Assembly (NCBI GenBank): GCA_963978545.1
Contig: OZ021727.1
Span: 19,933,943 to 19,997,942, forward strand
Length of the DNA: 64,000 nt
Reading direction: 5' to 3'
From: Linyphia triangularis
Taxonomy: Eukaryota > Arthropoda > Arachnida > Araneae > Linyphiidae
Part shown: positions 9,544 through 21,040 of the stretch, one piece after another
Position numbering within the stretch: the first letter of the stretch is position 1
Layout: the number at the start of each line of letters is the position of its first letter
Notes under the pieces: model-generated
Database searches by the model: none
Told to the model about the DNA's origin: nothing
What the model saw: only the letters and a program-made list of their open reading frames with translations
Program-made: the position numbers and the translations under genes

Positions 9544-11044
9544 TTTTTTTGGTAAGATATCAATTCTTTTTGTAGAGTTTGCTAACTTAACTGCAATCGA
9601 GCCCTGCTTTCCATTAATCTTTCTCATTAAATGACCATCCCTTAAATATTTGCCAAGGTTTTCAGTTACTTACATATTAAGTCAAGATACTTTTTTCCCA
9701 AACTGCTTAATTGCATTTTATTCACATAAATTCGGTTTTAACCATCGCCCATTACGACAATATAATCATACCACTTTGCCATCACATGACTAATGCCTCT
9801 TTGAGTAATCTCCGCACAACATATTTAATAATACCCAATAACGTCACATTTGATCATAAAAATGTCAAAGACTAAGAGTGTGGAACAATGCCAAACTTTC
9901 AATTACACTTTAATACTGGTCACAGCATTTAAGTATGACATGGATCAGTGTAATTTACTTTTTCTGTTTTCTTATTTTCAATACTTAACATAAATTGCCA
10001 GTTTGGCAATATTTTTGGTAATAATTATTACATTGACGACAAAAAAAAAAAAAAAAAAATCCTGCCATAATTACGAAAGTCGGAATATATTTTTTGGTAA
10101 AAAGCAAAAAGCAATTTTTACTTTTTTCTAATTACACTGTTTTAGTAGTTCAACTTAAAGTATCTAAGTTACTTTTTCAAATTCAGCAAAAGATGAATAT
10201 CCGAATATACTGACGTGGTTTTAATCAATAATTTTCAGGCAAAAATTTCCAAATTCCGGTATCATTTCTGGGGGGGGGGGGGGGTACAGACACTTTTACG
10301 CATTCATACAAAAAGCACTTCTTATAATCAATATCAGATGAATAAAAAATGAATGGTCTGAATATATTAAAGCGTTTAAGCTGTAGGTTAGTTTAATACT
10401 GTGTTGAATGAAATACTGTGCAATATATTTAAAAAATGGTGTGTATGAAGCTGAAGTTGTAGATGTTTTTCGTATTTTTGGTTTGGTCTGATTGGAGCAT
10501 TTGTCACTGCAAGTATCACGGTATGAGGTTTCTGTACCTGTAACCGTGAGCGCCATTTTGTTGTCGTTCACAGAATCTCGAGCTCATACCTCTGAATAAC
10601 TATACCTGAAATCTCATCTCAATCTGTTGAAAGTAACGACCGCTAGAGGTCCATATATCGGCAAAGTTTCTTTATGACCATCCTGTACATATACAAAAGT
10701 AATAAGATGAACAGCTGCAATTGAGAAGAGTGGGGGGGAGGGCTGTATTAAAATATATTTTTTTTCTTCTCTTCCTGGAAGTGGTGAATGTCTTGAAAAT
10801 TTTGATAGCTGATCAGAACTCATGAAATATAAGAAGAGATTCATATAAATTTTCACTATATGATCGAGTCAAACTGGTGACTTTTTCTGATCTTGGACAA
10901 GACATGCGGTCTACGATTCGCATATTTCAACACTATTACCCCCTTAACTTCCCTGAACGCCTTAATTATATCATATCTTTAAGTTTCTCTATCAAACATG
11001 AGACAGCTTAAAAAAAGTCTAAAAAGGTGAAAATTCGCTTCTTG
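9544..11044. other. AT-rich DNA with simple repeats
   Basis: It contains poly-A near 10040-10059 and a 15-base G run at about 10271-10285. At 10600-10690 there is a phrase 'aaagtttctttatgaccatcctgtacata', which resembles tails of dispersed arthropod repeats. I see no gene. Confidence 0.4.
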
Positions 11045-11560
11045 GTACACGTATTTTTACTTTCAATTACCCATATGTATACATAGGGTAACGAAAGTAT
11101 AGCATTCGGTCAAAAAAAAAAAGAAAAATAGCATTTCTCCACGTTTTGGAACATCCTGATTTCAAAAAAGTGATCTAGAAAAAATGTCTGTCTGTGTGTA
11201 TGTGGTCAGCATAACTCCCGAACAAATTGACCTACGATATTCAAACTTGGTGTGCGAGTTGGTGGTAGCCATGGGACTTACCGTTAAGTTTTCGTCAAAA
11301 TCGCGCATGCGCGTAAAGTAGCTAGCTGCCATTGAAAAAAAAATCATGCTTTTCAGTAATTGCTAAAAAACGGCTCTAACGATTTTGTTCAAAATCGCTA
11401 TGGTAATACCTGCTAAAGTGTTCGAACCCCCCCCCCCCCCACACCGAAATTCCTGTAAAAATGCTTTAATAGCGCAAAAAGTTTAAAAACGAATGCCTTT
11501 AACACAGAGTTCTCCGTCTTTGAGCATACCTCATCAACGATCGTTTTTTTTTAACACGCT
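11045..11560 (+). repeat. dispersed repeat R1, copy 1
   Basis: It opens with a self-complementary head, 'tttcaattaccc' to 'gggtaacgaaa', with the centre 'atgtatacat'. Hallmark phrases follow in order: 'catttctccacgttttggaa', 'gtgatctagaaaaaatgt', 'gtggtcagcataactcccga', 'attgacctacgat', 'aagttttcgtcaaaatcg', 'aacgattttg' and 'gttctccgtctttgagcat'. Other copies lie at 25085, 28145, 31299, 53346 and 63700, with an inverted fragment at 30915. A short open frame on the minus strand recurs in several copies but is broken by indels, so I do not call it a gene. Confidence 0.8.
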
Positions 11561-12106
11561 TTTATTAGTTTCACCTGTATGTTTGTAACCGACTCTTTTG
11601 GGCTCGATTTTGCCCTACTTTAAGCGATCAGATTTGAATCAAACTTTGCACACTTGTCAAAGACCGATGACAATACAATAATTCAATAAGTTTCTCTCTT
11701 TATCACAAGGATTAGCTCGTGTTGCCCTTGCGCCGTTAAATTCCAACCAACCAACCAACCTTCTCCGAAATCGAACCCTGGTGTGCCGTTACCCGTTACA
11801 ATCCCAGTAATCACAGAACATATCATCGACAATTAATAAGGCAGACATTTGAAAGATTTGTCGTGAGCACGACGATTATACAAAGCGTGTTTTTTTAGAC
11901 GCATTATCCTTACCAGGATCTTCAGGATTAGTGATTTTTCATATTCAGAGACACTGTAGTGTTTTATGCCAGGTAATACAGGCGTGTACTAAGGCATACA
12001 AATGACTTAAATTTGAGTCAAGCATGTGACTATTGGCAGGAACAACTGGAGAGTTTTGTACACTTAACTAAGAAAATTAACTAAAAAAAATTATAGTTTA
12101 CAGAAA
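11561..12106. other. AT-rich DNA with a SINE-like tail
   Basis: At 11707-11760 'ctcgtgttgcccttgcgccg' followed by an (AACC) run resembles the 3' part of the SINE family, probably a diverged fragment or a related subfamily. The rest is unassigned. Confidence 0.4.
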
Positions 12107-12535
12107 AAATAATTAATAGTTTAAAAAACTAAAAAACACGCTTTAATAGAAAACCAAACTAAAAGGTAGAAAATAATTAATAGTTTAAAAAACTAAAAAA
12201 CACGCTTTAATAGAAAAGTGAACTAAAAAGTAGAAAATAATTTTAAATAAGTTTGAAATAAGAATAGTGATTAACAAGAAATATTTATTTCATCGTATAA
12301 AAGCGTGGGGTGCTTGATGCTAATTGTTGTAAATATTTAATGACAGATATTGGTAAAAGTAGAGCCCTTATGAAAATATCATAAAAAGCACCCCACGCTT
12401 TTTTACGATAAAATAAATATTTCTTGTTAATCACTCTATTCTTATTTCAAACTTATTTAAAATTATTTTCTACATTTTAGTTCACTTTTCAATTAAAATG
12501 TGTTTTTTAATAGTTTTTTAAACTATTAATTTTTT
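12107..12535. repeat. long inverted repeat with a duplicated left arm tip
   Basis: Left arm (about 12172-12325) and right arm (12385-12533) mirror each other through 'aagtttgaaataagaatag', 'ttaacaagaaatatttattt' and 'aaaagcgtggggtgct'. The spacer is about 60 bp. The outer left segment 'aactaaaaaacacgctttaa' is present twice in tandem (from about 12107 and 12176). Low GC and high arm identity suggest a recent foldback element. Confidence 0.8.
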
Positions 12536-12587
12536 TTTTTTATTATCTCTGCTCAGTTTTACTTACATGAAAGGAAAATATAAGAAT

Positions 12588-13371
12588 CCCCCAAAAAAAC
12601 ACTTTTGAAAAGTAGAAGAACCACCAACCTCAAAAACACAAAAACTTTCTTGCAATAAAAAAATCATAAACATGATGAAAATTTTCAGCCACAAATACAG
12701 TGATATAAAAAATGGCAAACCTCTGATTACAACTCTCGGTTGTGACTCGCTTAAGAATGTCTGCTTACGTAGTTTATTTTTAAAATTTAAGTTCCGCTCC
12801 CATAAAAATTTACGCTGCTTGAGGTTGGCACCCGTCATAGGAATATTAACAATGCTTGCGTTTAAAGTAATTTATGGCAGATTACACGAATATTCGAGTT
12901 CATGATTTCATTTGGATAGGTAGGAAATACAAAGTGATGTAAATCTTCATGTTCATGTAACTTTCAAAATAGTATAGAGAAACTGTGCTCAAACGCTTGC
13001 ATTTGAATATATTTATTAAGAATTTTTTAAGTAGGAAACTGAAGTGTTTGTGGTAAGCTTTTGTTTGGTTGATACATTGGAAAGTTTTTATTATCTGTGG
13101 GCTTTAAAGGTTAGTAATTAAGACGGGCGCAAACCTCAAGCAGCGTAAATTTTTATGGGAGCGGAACTTAAATTTTAAAAATAAACTACGTAAGCAGACA
13201 TTCTTAAGCGAGTCACAACCGACAGTTCTAATCAGAGGTTGGCCCTTTTTTATATCATTGTATTTGTGGCTGAAAATTTTAATCATGTTTATGATTTTTT
13301 TATTGCAAGAAAGTTTTTTGTGTTTTTGAGGTTGGTGGTTCTTCTACTTTTCAAAAGTGTTTTTTTGGGGG
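12588..13371. repeat. long inverted repeat, arms about 250 bp
   Basis: Arms at 12588-12836 and 13121-13371 are nearly identical in opposite orientation, starting 'cccccaaaaaaacactttt' and ending 'aaaagtgtttttttggggg'. They share 'tgtgactcgcttaagaatgt' and 'ttccgctcccataaaaattt'. The 284-bp spacer is unrelated. Short open frames appear in both arms only because the arms are copies. The element follows an R1-like snippet at 12537-12585 ('cagttttacttacatgaaag') that it may have interrupted. Confidence 0.85.
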
Positions 13372-13442
13372 ATATCAGAACTTTTTTTTGAACACTGGCG
13401 ACTTCTATTTTTTGAATTTGTCCGTTTAATCGTTTTTCTATA

Positions 13443-13830
13443 TATCACCTATGGTACACCTGGTACTAGGAATATTCATAATTCTTCAAACTGAGTTCGA
13501 CGATACCTTACATGCAATAATTATCTTTAAAATTGATAAAATGGAAGGGGTACCGATAGCATACCTGGTACTTTAAACATTCATAATTCGTCAAAACAAA
13601 AGTCCAACATATGCCATATTTATCTTGGAATTTGATAAACTGAAAGTGGTACTACCTATGCGGTACCTTAAACATTCATAATTTTTCAAGACAAGCCCAA
13701 CGACACCCAACGTGCCATATTTATCTTCAAAATTGATAAACCAGAAGTAGCACCACCTATGCTACACCTGGTACCATGAATATTCATAACTCTTCAAGTT
13801 GAGTTCAATGATATATTACATGCTAAAATC
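13443..13830 (+). repeat. tandem repeat, about 105-bp unit, four copies
   Basis: Each unit contains 'acctggtac' or a variant, 'aacattcataattc.tcaa', a 'ccaacat.tgccatatttatc' type segment and 'aaaattgataaa'. The units differ by 15-25 percent by eye, so the array is old. No frame stays open through all units. Confidence 0.7.
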
Positions 13831-15124
13831 TACTTGAAAATTTACAAATTGGTTGAATGCGGATGGAAGTAACCTTTAAAATCGACTACGAACGAGTAAT
13901 AGAAACTTGTGTATGGCAACTCAACCCCCAAAACTTAATGAAATACGTTGCCATCGACAAAGAGCCTGTCTGCCGAGTTTCAGCTCGCTTGGTTAGTTTG
14001 TACGCACAACGACCTATTTTAAGGCATAATAACGACTAATCAGTCCGGGACCCACAGCTTAACGTGGATTCCGAATCACAACGAACATCCACACCTAAAC
14101 CAGGAATCAAATCCGGCACCTTTAACATACAAGGCCAAAGCGTTCATACCATTGAAAATTTATTCTAATAAATTGTTACAAATAAATATTACAAGTTTTT
14201 TACAGTCTAAATAATGCAATATAAATTATTTTTATTATACCAAGCATTATTTTGGTTCACATATAATAACCCATTGATATCTGACAAAATTTAAAATATT
14301 TTCTTAACAACAATTTTAAAATTCACTATGAAATTACAATTTTGAGGATATATGATTCTACGATTTCATTCTACAACTGAAATTCATTCTCAACACATCT
14401 TTAAAAACGAATGACATTTGTGCAAATTCCATTAGCCAATCGCAATGCGTGGTTCATTTAGTACTCTGTAATGAATTGACTGTGAAGTCAGGTCGCATAA
14501 CCTCCACATTTATACTTTGTATTTAGCCCATATTATCTTGCAACAAAATGTGATTGTTTTAATTTTTCAATGGAGATTTCCCGAAATTAAAATGTTTTTG
14601 AAAGTTAACTCTCTCTATATTATCATACAGTTCAAATAACACATGCAACTTGAAGAACAAATATTTCTCTTTAATTCTGTCTCTTCACAAATTAAATTAT
14701 TTCAATTTTAAAGATGTTATAAGCCATATAATTATAGTCTAATTCGTTCTGCCTATACTTTATCATTAAGTTCATTCTCACTTAAGTCTAACATGTCGGA
14801 AAAACTAACTTCGAAATTATAGCAAACCTGTTTGGTAACTTTTGGCATATATTTCTGAACCACAATTACAAGCTGATCGCCTTTATCTGTCGCCAAATTA
14901 TGAAACGAAAAAAAGTGTTTTTAAATTAATTAAAAATAGAAAGAAATATTTAATGAAGTTCAAACCAGCGTAGGATTTTAAGTTGAAACATTCTGCATCC
15001 TATAATTCAATCCGTTTGAAGATCTATAGCTTAGTTAGAGCTGGACGTTTGTCTAAATTTTTACATCAAAATCGTTCTAGAACTCGTTTTAATATTTCAT
15101 TTTGGAAATTTCAATATTTTTTTT
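13831..15124. other. AT-rich DNA without recognisable gene
   Basis: At 13945-14000 a short segment ('gccatcgacaaagagcctgtctgccgag') resembles the R6 repeat. The remainder to the next SINE shows no terminal repeats, arrays or convincing coding frames. Confidence 0.45.
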
Positions 15125-15138
15125 CCTTCGTTGTTTTC

Positions 15139-15314
15139 GCCGACCAAACGGTATAGTGGTTAGCGTGCTAGCTTCTAGACGGCGAGGTTACGGGTTCGAG
15201 TCCCGTGTTGGCATGGGTATTTGTAAATGTATGTTGGCTTGTCTAATGACGAATGTTTCGGCGCATTATAGCCCTCGTGTTGCTGACGGCGCCAGATAAT
15301 CTGAATACAACCAA
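15139..15314 (+). mobile_element. tRNA-derived SINE, copy 3
   Basis: Full length, with intact A box and exact B box 'ggttcgagtcc'. It is flanked by the perfect duplication CCTTCGTTGTTTTC (15125-15138 and 15315-15328). The perfect duplication and near-consensus body suggest a fairly recent insertion. Confidence 0.93.
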
Positions 15315-15499
15315 CCTTCGTTGTTTTCAATCCTATGTACTCAATTTTTTTTTTCTTTGAAAGATATCACCGAGACGAATCTATGGTATTTTTTGTATAA
15401 TTATGTAAAGTTTCGTAAGCGCGCTAGAAAATAGTCAATTTCGGCTTTTTCGCTGAAAGTTGTGCAGAGAATAGATATTTACTGTCGTTTCTGCCTTTT

Positions 15500-15740
15500 T
15501 AAGGTTGGCGGCGAAACGACCGTTTCGTCTGATTATTGATAAGCATATCGCCAAAATTGTCGATTTCTTTTTCTTTTTTTTTCCCTTAAAGACCCAATAT
15601 AAGAATTACCACAAAAAATATCGCCAAACTGGCAATTTTTTTCTAAGCGACTGATGAAAATATAAAAATGATTAATTACACAAATCTACATCAGCATATA
15701 GTGTAATTGTAAGTTGTGCGATGTTCCACACCCCAAGTTT
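15500..15740 (+). repeat. R1 repeat, 3' part only
   Basis: It matches the distal part of other R1 copies: 'gacccaatataagaatta.cac', 'tatcgccaaactggcaattt', 'gatgaaaatataaaaatg' and the terminal 'gttgtgcgatgttccacacc'. The head of R1 is missing. The left boundary is uncertain. Confidence 0.65.
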
Positions 15741-15789
15741 TTAATACTCGGGCACGCATATTTATTTTTGGAATTTCTCCAAGTGTTTT

Positions 15790-16231
15790 ACTCTTAGGAG
15801 GAAGTCCTAGTAAGGATTATTCCCTATACTCGTTATGTTACAATCTTCTAGCCTAGAACATTTAGAAACTACTTTGCATAAAACCATGAAATTTGGTGGG
15901 TTAAGTGCAAAAATGATCACTTAATGAAATTATATAAATTAAAATCTCGAAAATAGTGTCTAATACATTTCATTTTTGTATTTGAAATTCTTACGTTAGT
16001 GCATATGCAGTGTCTCCATCTGGTTTTGTCTTTTGCTATTTCAATTTTCATTTATTATTAGATACACATTAAATGAAAACAATTTATGTCATTTCATTAA
16101 GTGATCATTTATCTTACCAACTCGCCAAATGTCAAGGTTTTTATAGAAAGTAGTTTCTAAATGCACTGAGATAGAAGACTGTAATATAACGAGTGAAGGG
16201 AATGATCCTTACTAGAATTTCCTCATAAGGG
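15790..16231. repeat. foldback element FB-D, copy 1
   Basis: Arms of about 140 bp mirror each other: 'gtcctagtaaggattattcc', 'actcgttatgttacaatctt', 'catttagaaactactttgca' and 'gatcacttaatgaaat' on the left recur inverted on the right. A second, shorter copy lies at 61563-61850. The family is otherwise unknown to me. Confidence 0.75.
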
Positions 16232-16256
16232 TAGCCACAAAATTCAGGAAAAATAG

Positions 16257-16690
16257 TTCCCTAATTTCCCTGACAGATTTCTAAAAAATTCTCTGATTTT
16301 AGGGAAAACTTTTTTTTTTTAAATTTCCCCAATTATTTTCTTAGTTTTTCCAGATGTCAAGACACCCTGATCAAATAGAACATGTATGATAAAAAGATAT
16401 TATGCAATTTAAAAAAAAAAATAGTTTTACTGGTAATGAAATGTTTAAATTATTCCGTAACATTAAATTTCTAATGGCTTACCACTATGAATCTCTTAAG
16501 TAAATAGAGCAAAATATGGATGAACGTTCCTTAAACAAAACAAAATTTCCCTGATTTTCATGAAATTTTAGAACGTTCCCAGACAATTCCCTGATTTTTT
16601 CCAGAATTAAAAAGCTCCCTGACATTTCCCTGATTTTTTCCATAATTAAAAAGCTCCCTGATTTCCAGGTTTTCCCGATTCTATGACCAC
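16257..16690 (+). repeat. dispersed 'ttccctga' repeat R7
   Basis: The block contains repeated phrases 'ttccctgatttt', 'aaaaagctccctgacattt' and 'ccagaattaa'. A related short piece lies at 56285-56390. The phrase repeats at roughly 55 bp, so the unit may itself have grown in tandem. Confidence 0.5.
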
Positions 16691-16759
16691 TCTGCCTCTT
16701 AAATGAAGAGGTGAGAGTCTAAATGCAAAGGCTATGGCTATATTTGCCTCCCTGATTCG

Positions 16760-16949
16760 GCCGACCAAACGGTATAGTGGTTAGAGTGCTGGCTTCTAGA
16801 CCGCGAGGTTGCGGGTTCGAGTCCCTTGTTAGGCACGGGTGTTTGCAAATGTATGTTGGCTTGTCTAATGACGAATGTTTCGGCGCATTATAGCCCTCGT
16901 GTTACTGACGGCGCCAGATAATCTGAATACAACCAACCAACCAACCAAC
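16760..16949 (+). mobile_element. tRNA-derived SINE, copy 4
   Basis: Full length with exact B box and an AACC tail of four repeats. CCTCCCTG at 16747-16754 and 16949-16956 are the best flanking duplication; the extra bases beyond it have diverged. An open frame running from the SINE into flanking DNA is fortuitous. Confidence 0.88.
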
Positions 16950-16956
16950 CTCCCTG

Positions 16957-17654
16957 CCTCAACAAATTGCCAAAATATTGACACATTTGCCAAACCATCG
17001 AATTTTTTTGTCATCGTACCCCTTCATTTATATCCTCATCTCCCAGTTGAGAGTCAAACCAGAGGTCAATTTTCCCATTCTTCCGCGGTTATCGTCTGCG
17101 AATTGAGAGTATCGGAGCACCCGCCACTCCCCGTGAACCTCAAAATTACCATAAGTCATAACCAGACACGCAAACCTCCTGGATCTGAAGGATATTAGTC
17201 CCGATTTAAGTAGCACACGTGCCGACAAATTGAAATATTCTTAGGAACAAAAACAAAAGAAAAAACCTTGGATAATTCTTCTTTAGTGCAAATGGGATAA
17301 TTTCTGAATAATTTGTTTTCCAAGGGCACTGCACACCTTCATTTGGCTGTCAAACTGTCGGAAACGTGATGAATATGAAGCGACGATTCGAGGCGTCGAA
17401 TTACTCGACTAGATGAAGGGTTATTTGCAAGGGGGGGAAGAGGGGTGCAATCGCACAGACAGTTGCATTCTTGCTCAAAGTGATGAGTTACTTTTTTGAT
17501 TTTCTTATTATCGTAAGCGTTACTCTGGTCACTGACTGACTCGCTTTTTAAGGGGAGTCGGGAGTTTTAAAACAAAAAATCAATTTTGAGAACGATATTA
17601 AAAAAAAAAACAAAAAAAAACTACAAACAAGTTTGATTCCGATAATGTAAAAAG
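16957..17654. other. unassigned DNA
   Basis: Moderately complex sequence at 17330-17440 ('gcgacgattcgaggcgtcga') within AT-rich DNA. No element or gene was recognised. Confidence 0.4.
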
Positions 17655-17934
17655 TTTTATTCTCGCTAAATTAAAAGTATTTTTATATATTTTTTTTAAA
17701 AAAGCGTTGTGCATCCATTTGTATTATTTACTTCAACTTTAACAGCCCATATCTCCAAACGCATTTTTGGTGACGTAAGGAATATTTAATCAAAAACTAT
17801 TAAAGATAAATAATTAAAATTTTAACATTCATTCTTAACCAATATGTTACACAATCTGAAAGTAGCATTTTTAATTTTTTTTTTTTTTTAATACTCGGGA
17901 GAAAAAAAAAATATTTAAAGGTCTGACATTCTAT

Positions 17935-18400
17935 TGTTATGAATTTTTCCACTGAGGCAATGATGGCACAGTTTTTCAGACAAAAAAATTAGTATTTATT
18001 CTCTTCAGAAAACTCACAAAATTTATTCACAGATAACAGTGCAATCACTATCAATCATCAATACAAGCTTCAACAAGAACAGCTTCGAATACAGCGATTA
18101 TACAAGCTCACTCCAATAGGTCAACAAAGCGATCAGCTTTCAACGAAGTCCGAAGTCAATCTGAAAACTTTCCCGATCTACGGTCTTTAAATAAAAGGCG
18201 CGTGAGCATATTCGCGAAATTTCCAGCCAATTCGTCGGAAAAGAAACGTCTCGAAATTTCCCGATTGCTTTAGGTGTTGCCACCTTTTTCTAACCTGTAT
18301 AATCGCTGTTAAAAAAATAAAATAAGATAAAAATAAATTACAATCGAATTTTAAAATAATACGTCCCTATTTACACTATATACAGACAATTTGTGCAACA
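17935..18400 (-). repeat. gypsy 3' LTR
   Basis: 466 bp starting TGTT and ending AACA, which are mutual inverted ends. On the coding (minus) strand it begins TGTTGCACAAATTG, has a TATATAG motif close to the start, and an AATAAA polyadenylation signal near its end. It pairs with 23281-23745. Confidence 0.95.
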
Positions 18401-18412
18401 TTTCCCCCTTCT
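18401..18412 (-). promoter_or_regulatory. polypurine tract of the gypsy element
   Basis: On the minus strand the sequence AAGGGGGAAA lies directly before the 3' LTR. This is where plus-strand DNA synthesis is primed in LTR elements. Confidence 0.85.
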
Positions 18413-18460
18413 TAAAGACTGCACGTCCCGGGCAGTGAAGTCCTTAAGAATAAAGACAAT

Positions 18461-19636
18461 TCAATCACTTCTAATATAATATGGGGCTAGTCTATTGTAG
18501 TGTACAACTCTAGGTTTACAGGAGGGTGTCCGTTGAATCCTTACCACGACGTCGTTGATCTTCTTAAGGACCACATACGGCCCTTCCCAGTTAGTCTGGA
18601 GCTTAGGGGAGAGTCCTTTCCGACCTTTAGGATTCCATAACCACACCTTGTCACCCTCCTGGAATGAACGTTCCGTGGACTTGGCATCGTAGCGGACCTT
18701 CATGCGCTCCGTCATGATGTTGATTATTTCTCTGGCGAACCGATGTACGGCTTCCAAACGTGCCTGGAGATCATTTAGATACTGGACAGGCGAGGAAGGG
18801 GTGTCCGGTGGTCGTCCAAAGAGGAGGTCGCATGGTAGACTAAGGTCTCTTCCAAAAATCATTTGAGATGGTGTATAGCCGGTGGTCTCGTGAGTAGCAC
18901 TTCTGTAGGCCAAAAGGAATAGTGGAAGTTTCTGATCCCAATCTTGCTGGTTCTTGGAAACAAACAAGGAGAGATGATTCAGAATTGTTCTATTAAAGCG
19001 TTCGACCACTCCATCGGATTGTGGGTGCAGAGGAGTTGTACGAGTCTTTTCTATGTCGAGCAAGTCACACAGCCCAGTGAAGACAGCAGAGTTAAAGTTC
19101 GTCCCCTGGTCGGAATGTATCAGCAGGGGTACGCCAAATCGGGAAATCCAGTTCTGTAAGAGAACTTCTGCTACGGTTGTGGCTTCCTGGTCCAGGATCG
19201 CGTATGCTTCTGGCCACTTGCTAAAGTAGTCCATGACAACTAGGATGTATTTGTTGCCATTAGTTGTGTGAGGTAGGGGGCCTAAAACGTCCAAAGCAAT
19301 TCTTTCGAATGGTGCTTCTACGTTGTAACGTTGCAACTTTCCACGAGTTCGGGTCTTCGGTCCCTTCAGCGAATTGCATGCATCACAGGACTTGCACCAC
19401 TTCTCCACGTCGGACTTTGCTTTGTCCCAGAAGAATCGTTCCCTGACTTTCTGAAGAGTTTTCGTGATACCAAAATGTCCTCCAGTAGAACTGCTGTGAA
19501 GTTCTTATAGAACGTTGGTAACTCTAGAACTTGGAAGGATTAATTGCCACCGGAAGCTTTTGCCATCATCGGACTCCCATCGACGGTGGTGTACTCCATT
19601 TTTCAAGTGCAAAGAGTCCCACATAGCCCAATATCT
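18461..19636 (-). pseudogene. gypsy integrase
   Basis: Integrase inserts the reverse-transcribed DNA into the genome. The zinc-binding end shows 'CKSCDACNSLKG' (CX2C half) after a His-containing stretch encoded around 19430-19500. The catalytic core shows 'ALDVLGPLP' (first Asp), 'HSDQGTNF' (second Asp) and 'SDGVVERFNRT' (Glu), so the DDE triad is present. A C-terminal part rich in basic residues ends at 'YNRLAPYYIRSD' with a stop at 18461. Two in-frame stops, TAG at 19637-19639 and TAA at 19505-19507, separate it from RNase H and divide the zinc domain from pol. I see no clear chromodomain. Confidence 0.93.
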
Positions 19637-21040
19637 CTACATTGTTGGGATATAGCGTGCAATTTCCTGCCAACTGGATTTTCCGGTAGCTGCTTCCATT
19701 AATTCAATTAGAGGTTTCAAGTCCTGATCTTCGACCTGACTTTTTCGGACATTCTGATCACTCCAAGGATCCACGTCTGAAGTAGTTGACTTGGAAGTTA
19801 TTTTACGAACGGCATATGCCGTTGTCCCAAACTTAGACTCCGCATTGGAACAAAATCGGCAATTCTCCGGACATGGTCTTCTAGAAAGAGCATCTGCATT
19901 CCCATGGGACGTTCCCTTTCTGTGACGGATATCCATGTCGTACTCCTGTAGGCGCTGGATCCACCTTGCTATTTGTCCCTCTGTATTCTTGAAATTCAGC
20001 AACCAAGTCAGAGACGCATGATCAGTTCTTAAAAGGAATTTTCGTCCGTACAAGTAATGATGAAAGTGCTCAACGGCTTTTACTATTGCCAGTAACTTCT
20101 TTCTTGTGACGCAGTAGTTCCGCTCGGATCTTGACAGGCTCTTACTAAAATAAGCGATGACTTTCTCCTGTCCTTCAATTTCCTGGGAAAGAACGGCGCC
20201 CACTCCCTCATTGCTGGCATCGGTATCCAGAATAAAGTCCTTGTTAACATCGGGAAAAGCCAAAACAGGCGCGGATGTTAAAGCGTTCTTCAGTTGATTG
20301 AAGGAGTCGTCACAGTCGGCAGTCCACAGGAACTTCTGCTTGCTCTCTGTTACTCGATGCAAAGGTCTGGCGATCTTAGAGAATCCTTTCACAAATCTAC
20401 GGTAATACGTGCACAGGCCTAGGAAGCTTCGCAATTGATGAACGTCTTGTGGTGGAGACCAAATTTGCACAGCATGGATCTTGGCTGGATCTGTGTTCAC
20501 TCTATCAGATGAGATGATGTGTCCGAGATAACTGACTTTCCGCCTAAAGAGCTTACATTTTGAGGGGCTAAGTTTCAAGTGGGCTTCCCTAAGCTTCAAG
20601 AACACGTTCTTTACGTTTTGCAAGTGCTGATCAAAAGTCCGCCCCGTGATAATGATATCGTCCAAATATACCAGACAGGTCTCGTAGGAAAGTCCTCTAA
20701 GCACAGTCTCCATTAGTCGCTCGAACGTAGCCGGTGCATTACACAAGCCAAACGGCATAACTTGAAACTGCCATAATCCTTGTCCGGTAGGGAAGGCCGT
20801 CTTCTCACGATCGTCGGGATGTATTTCCACTTGCCAGTATTCACTCTTCAAATCCAAAGTTGAAAACCACTGGTTCCCCGATAGAGTGTCCAAAGTGTCA
20901 TCAATCCTTGGCAGAGGGTAGCTGTCCTTTTTCGTAATTTCGTTCAGCTTCCGTTAATCCACACAAAACCTGGTGGAACCTTCCTTCTTTCGAACGAGTA
21001 CGATTGGAGAGGCCCATGGACTTGAGGAGGGTTCGATAAC
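19637..21040 (-). pseudogene. gypsy reverse transcriptase and RNase H
   Basis: Reverse transcriptase and RNase H copy the element RNA into DNA. The RT carries 'FSTLDLKSEYWQVEI', 'QVMPFGLCNAPATFERLM' and the catalytic box 'CLVYLDDIII' (Tyr-Leu-Asp-Asp). RNase H follows with 'FILDTDASNEGVGAVL', 'RKKLLAIVKA', 'LLRTDHASLTWL' and 'HGNADALSRRP', so its acidic catalytic residues are visible. The RT start is broken: a TAA at 20954-20956 lies in the conserved region just before the first RT motifs, and the frame shifts by one base near 21020-21040 relative to the upstream linker. The remaining 418-residue stretch from 20893 down to 19637 is open. Confidence 0.95.

Noticed and set aside
11162..11347. 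Recurrent minus-strand open frame in R1 copies (also 31368-31571, 53546-53794)
   Set aside because: Copies differ by single-base indels and changes without codon bias, so similarity reflects the DNA repeat, not protein selection.
12563..13286. Similar open frames on both strands near 12.6-13.3 kb
   Set aside because: They are the two arms of one inverted repeat; no start context or motif.
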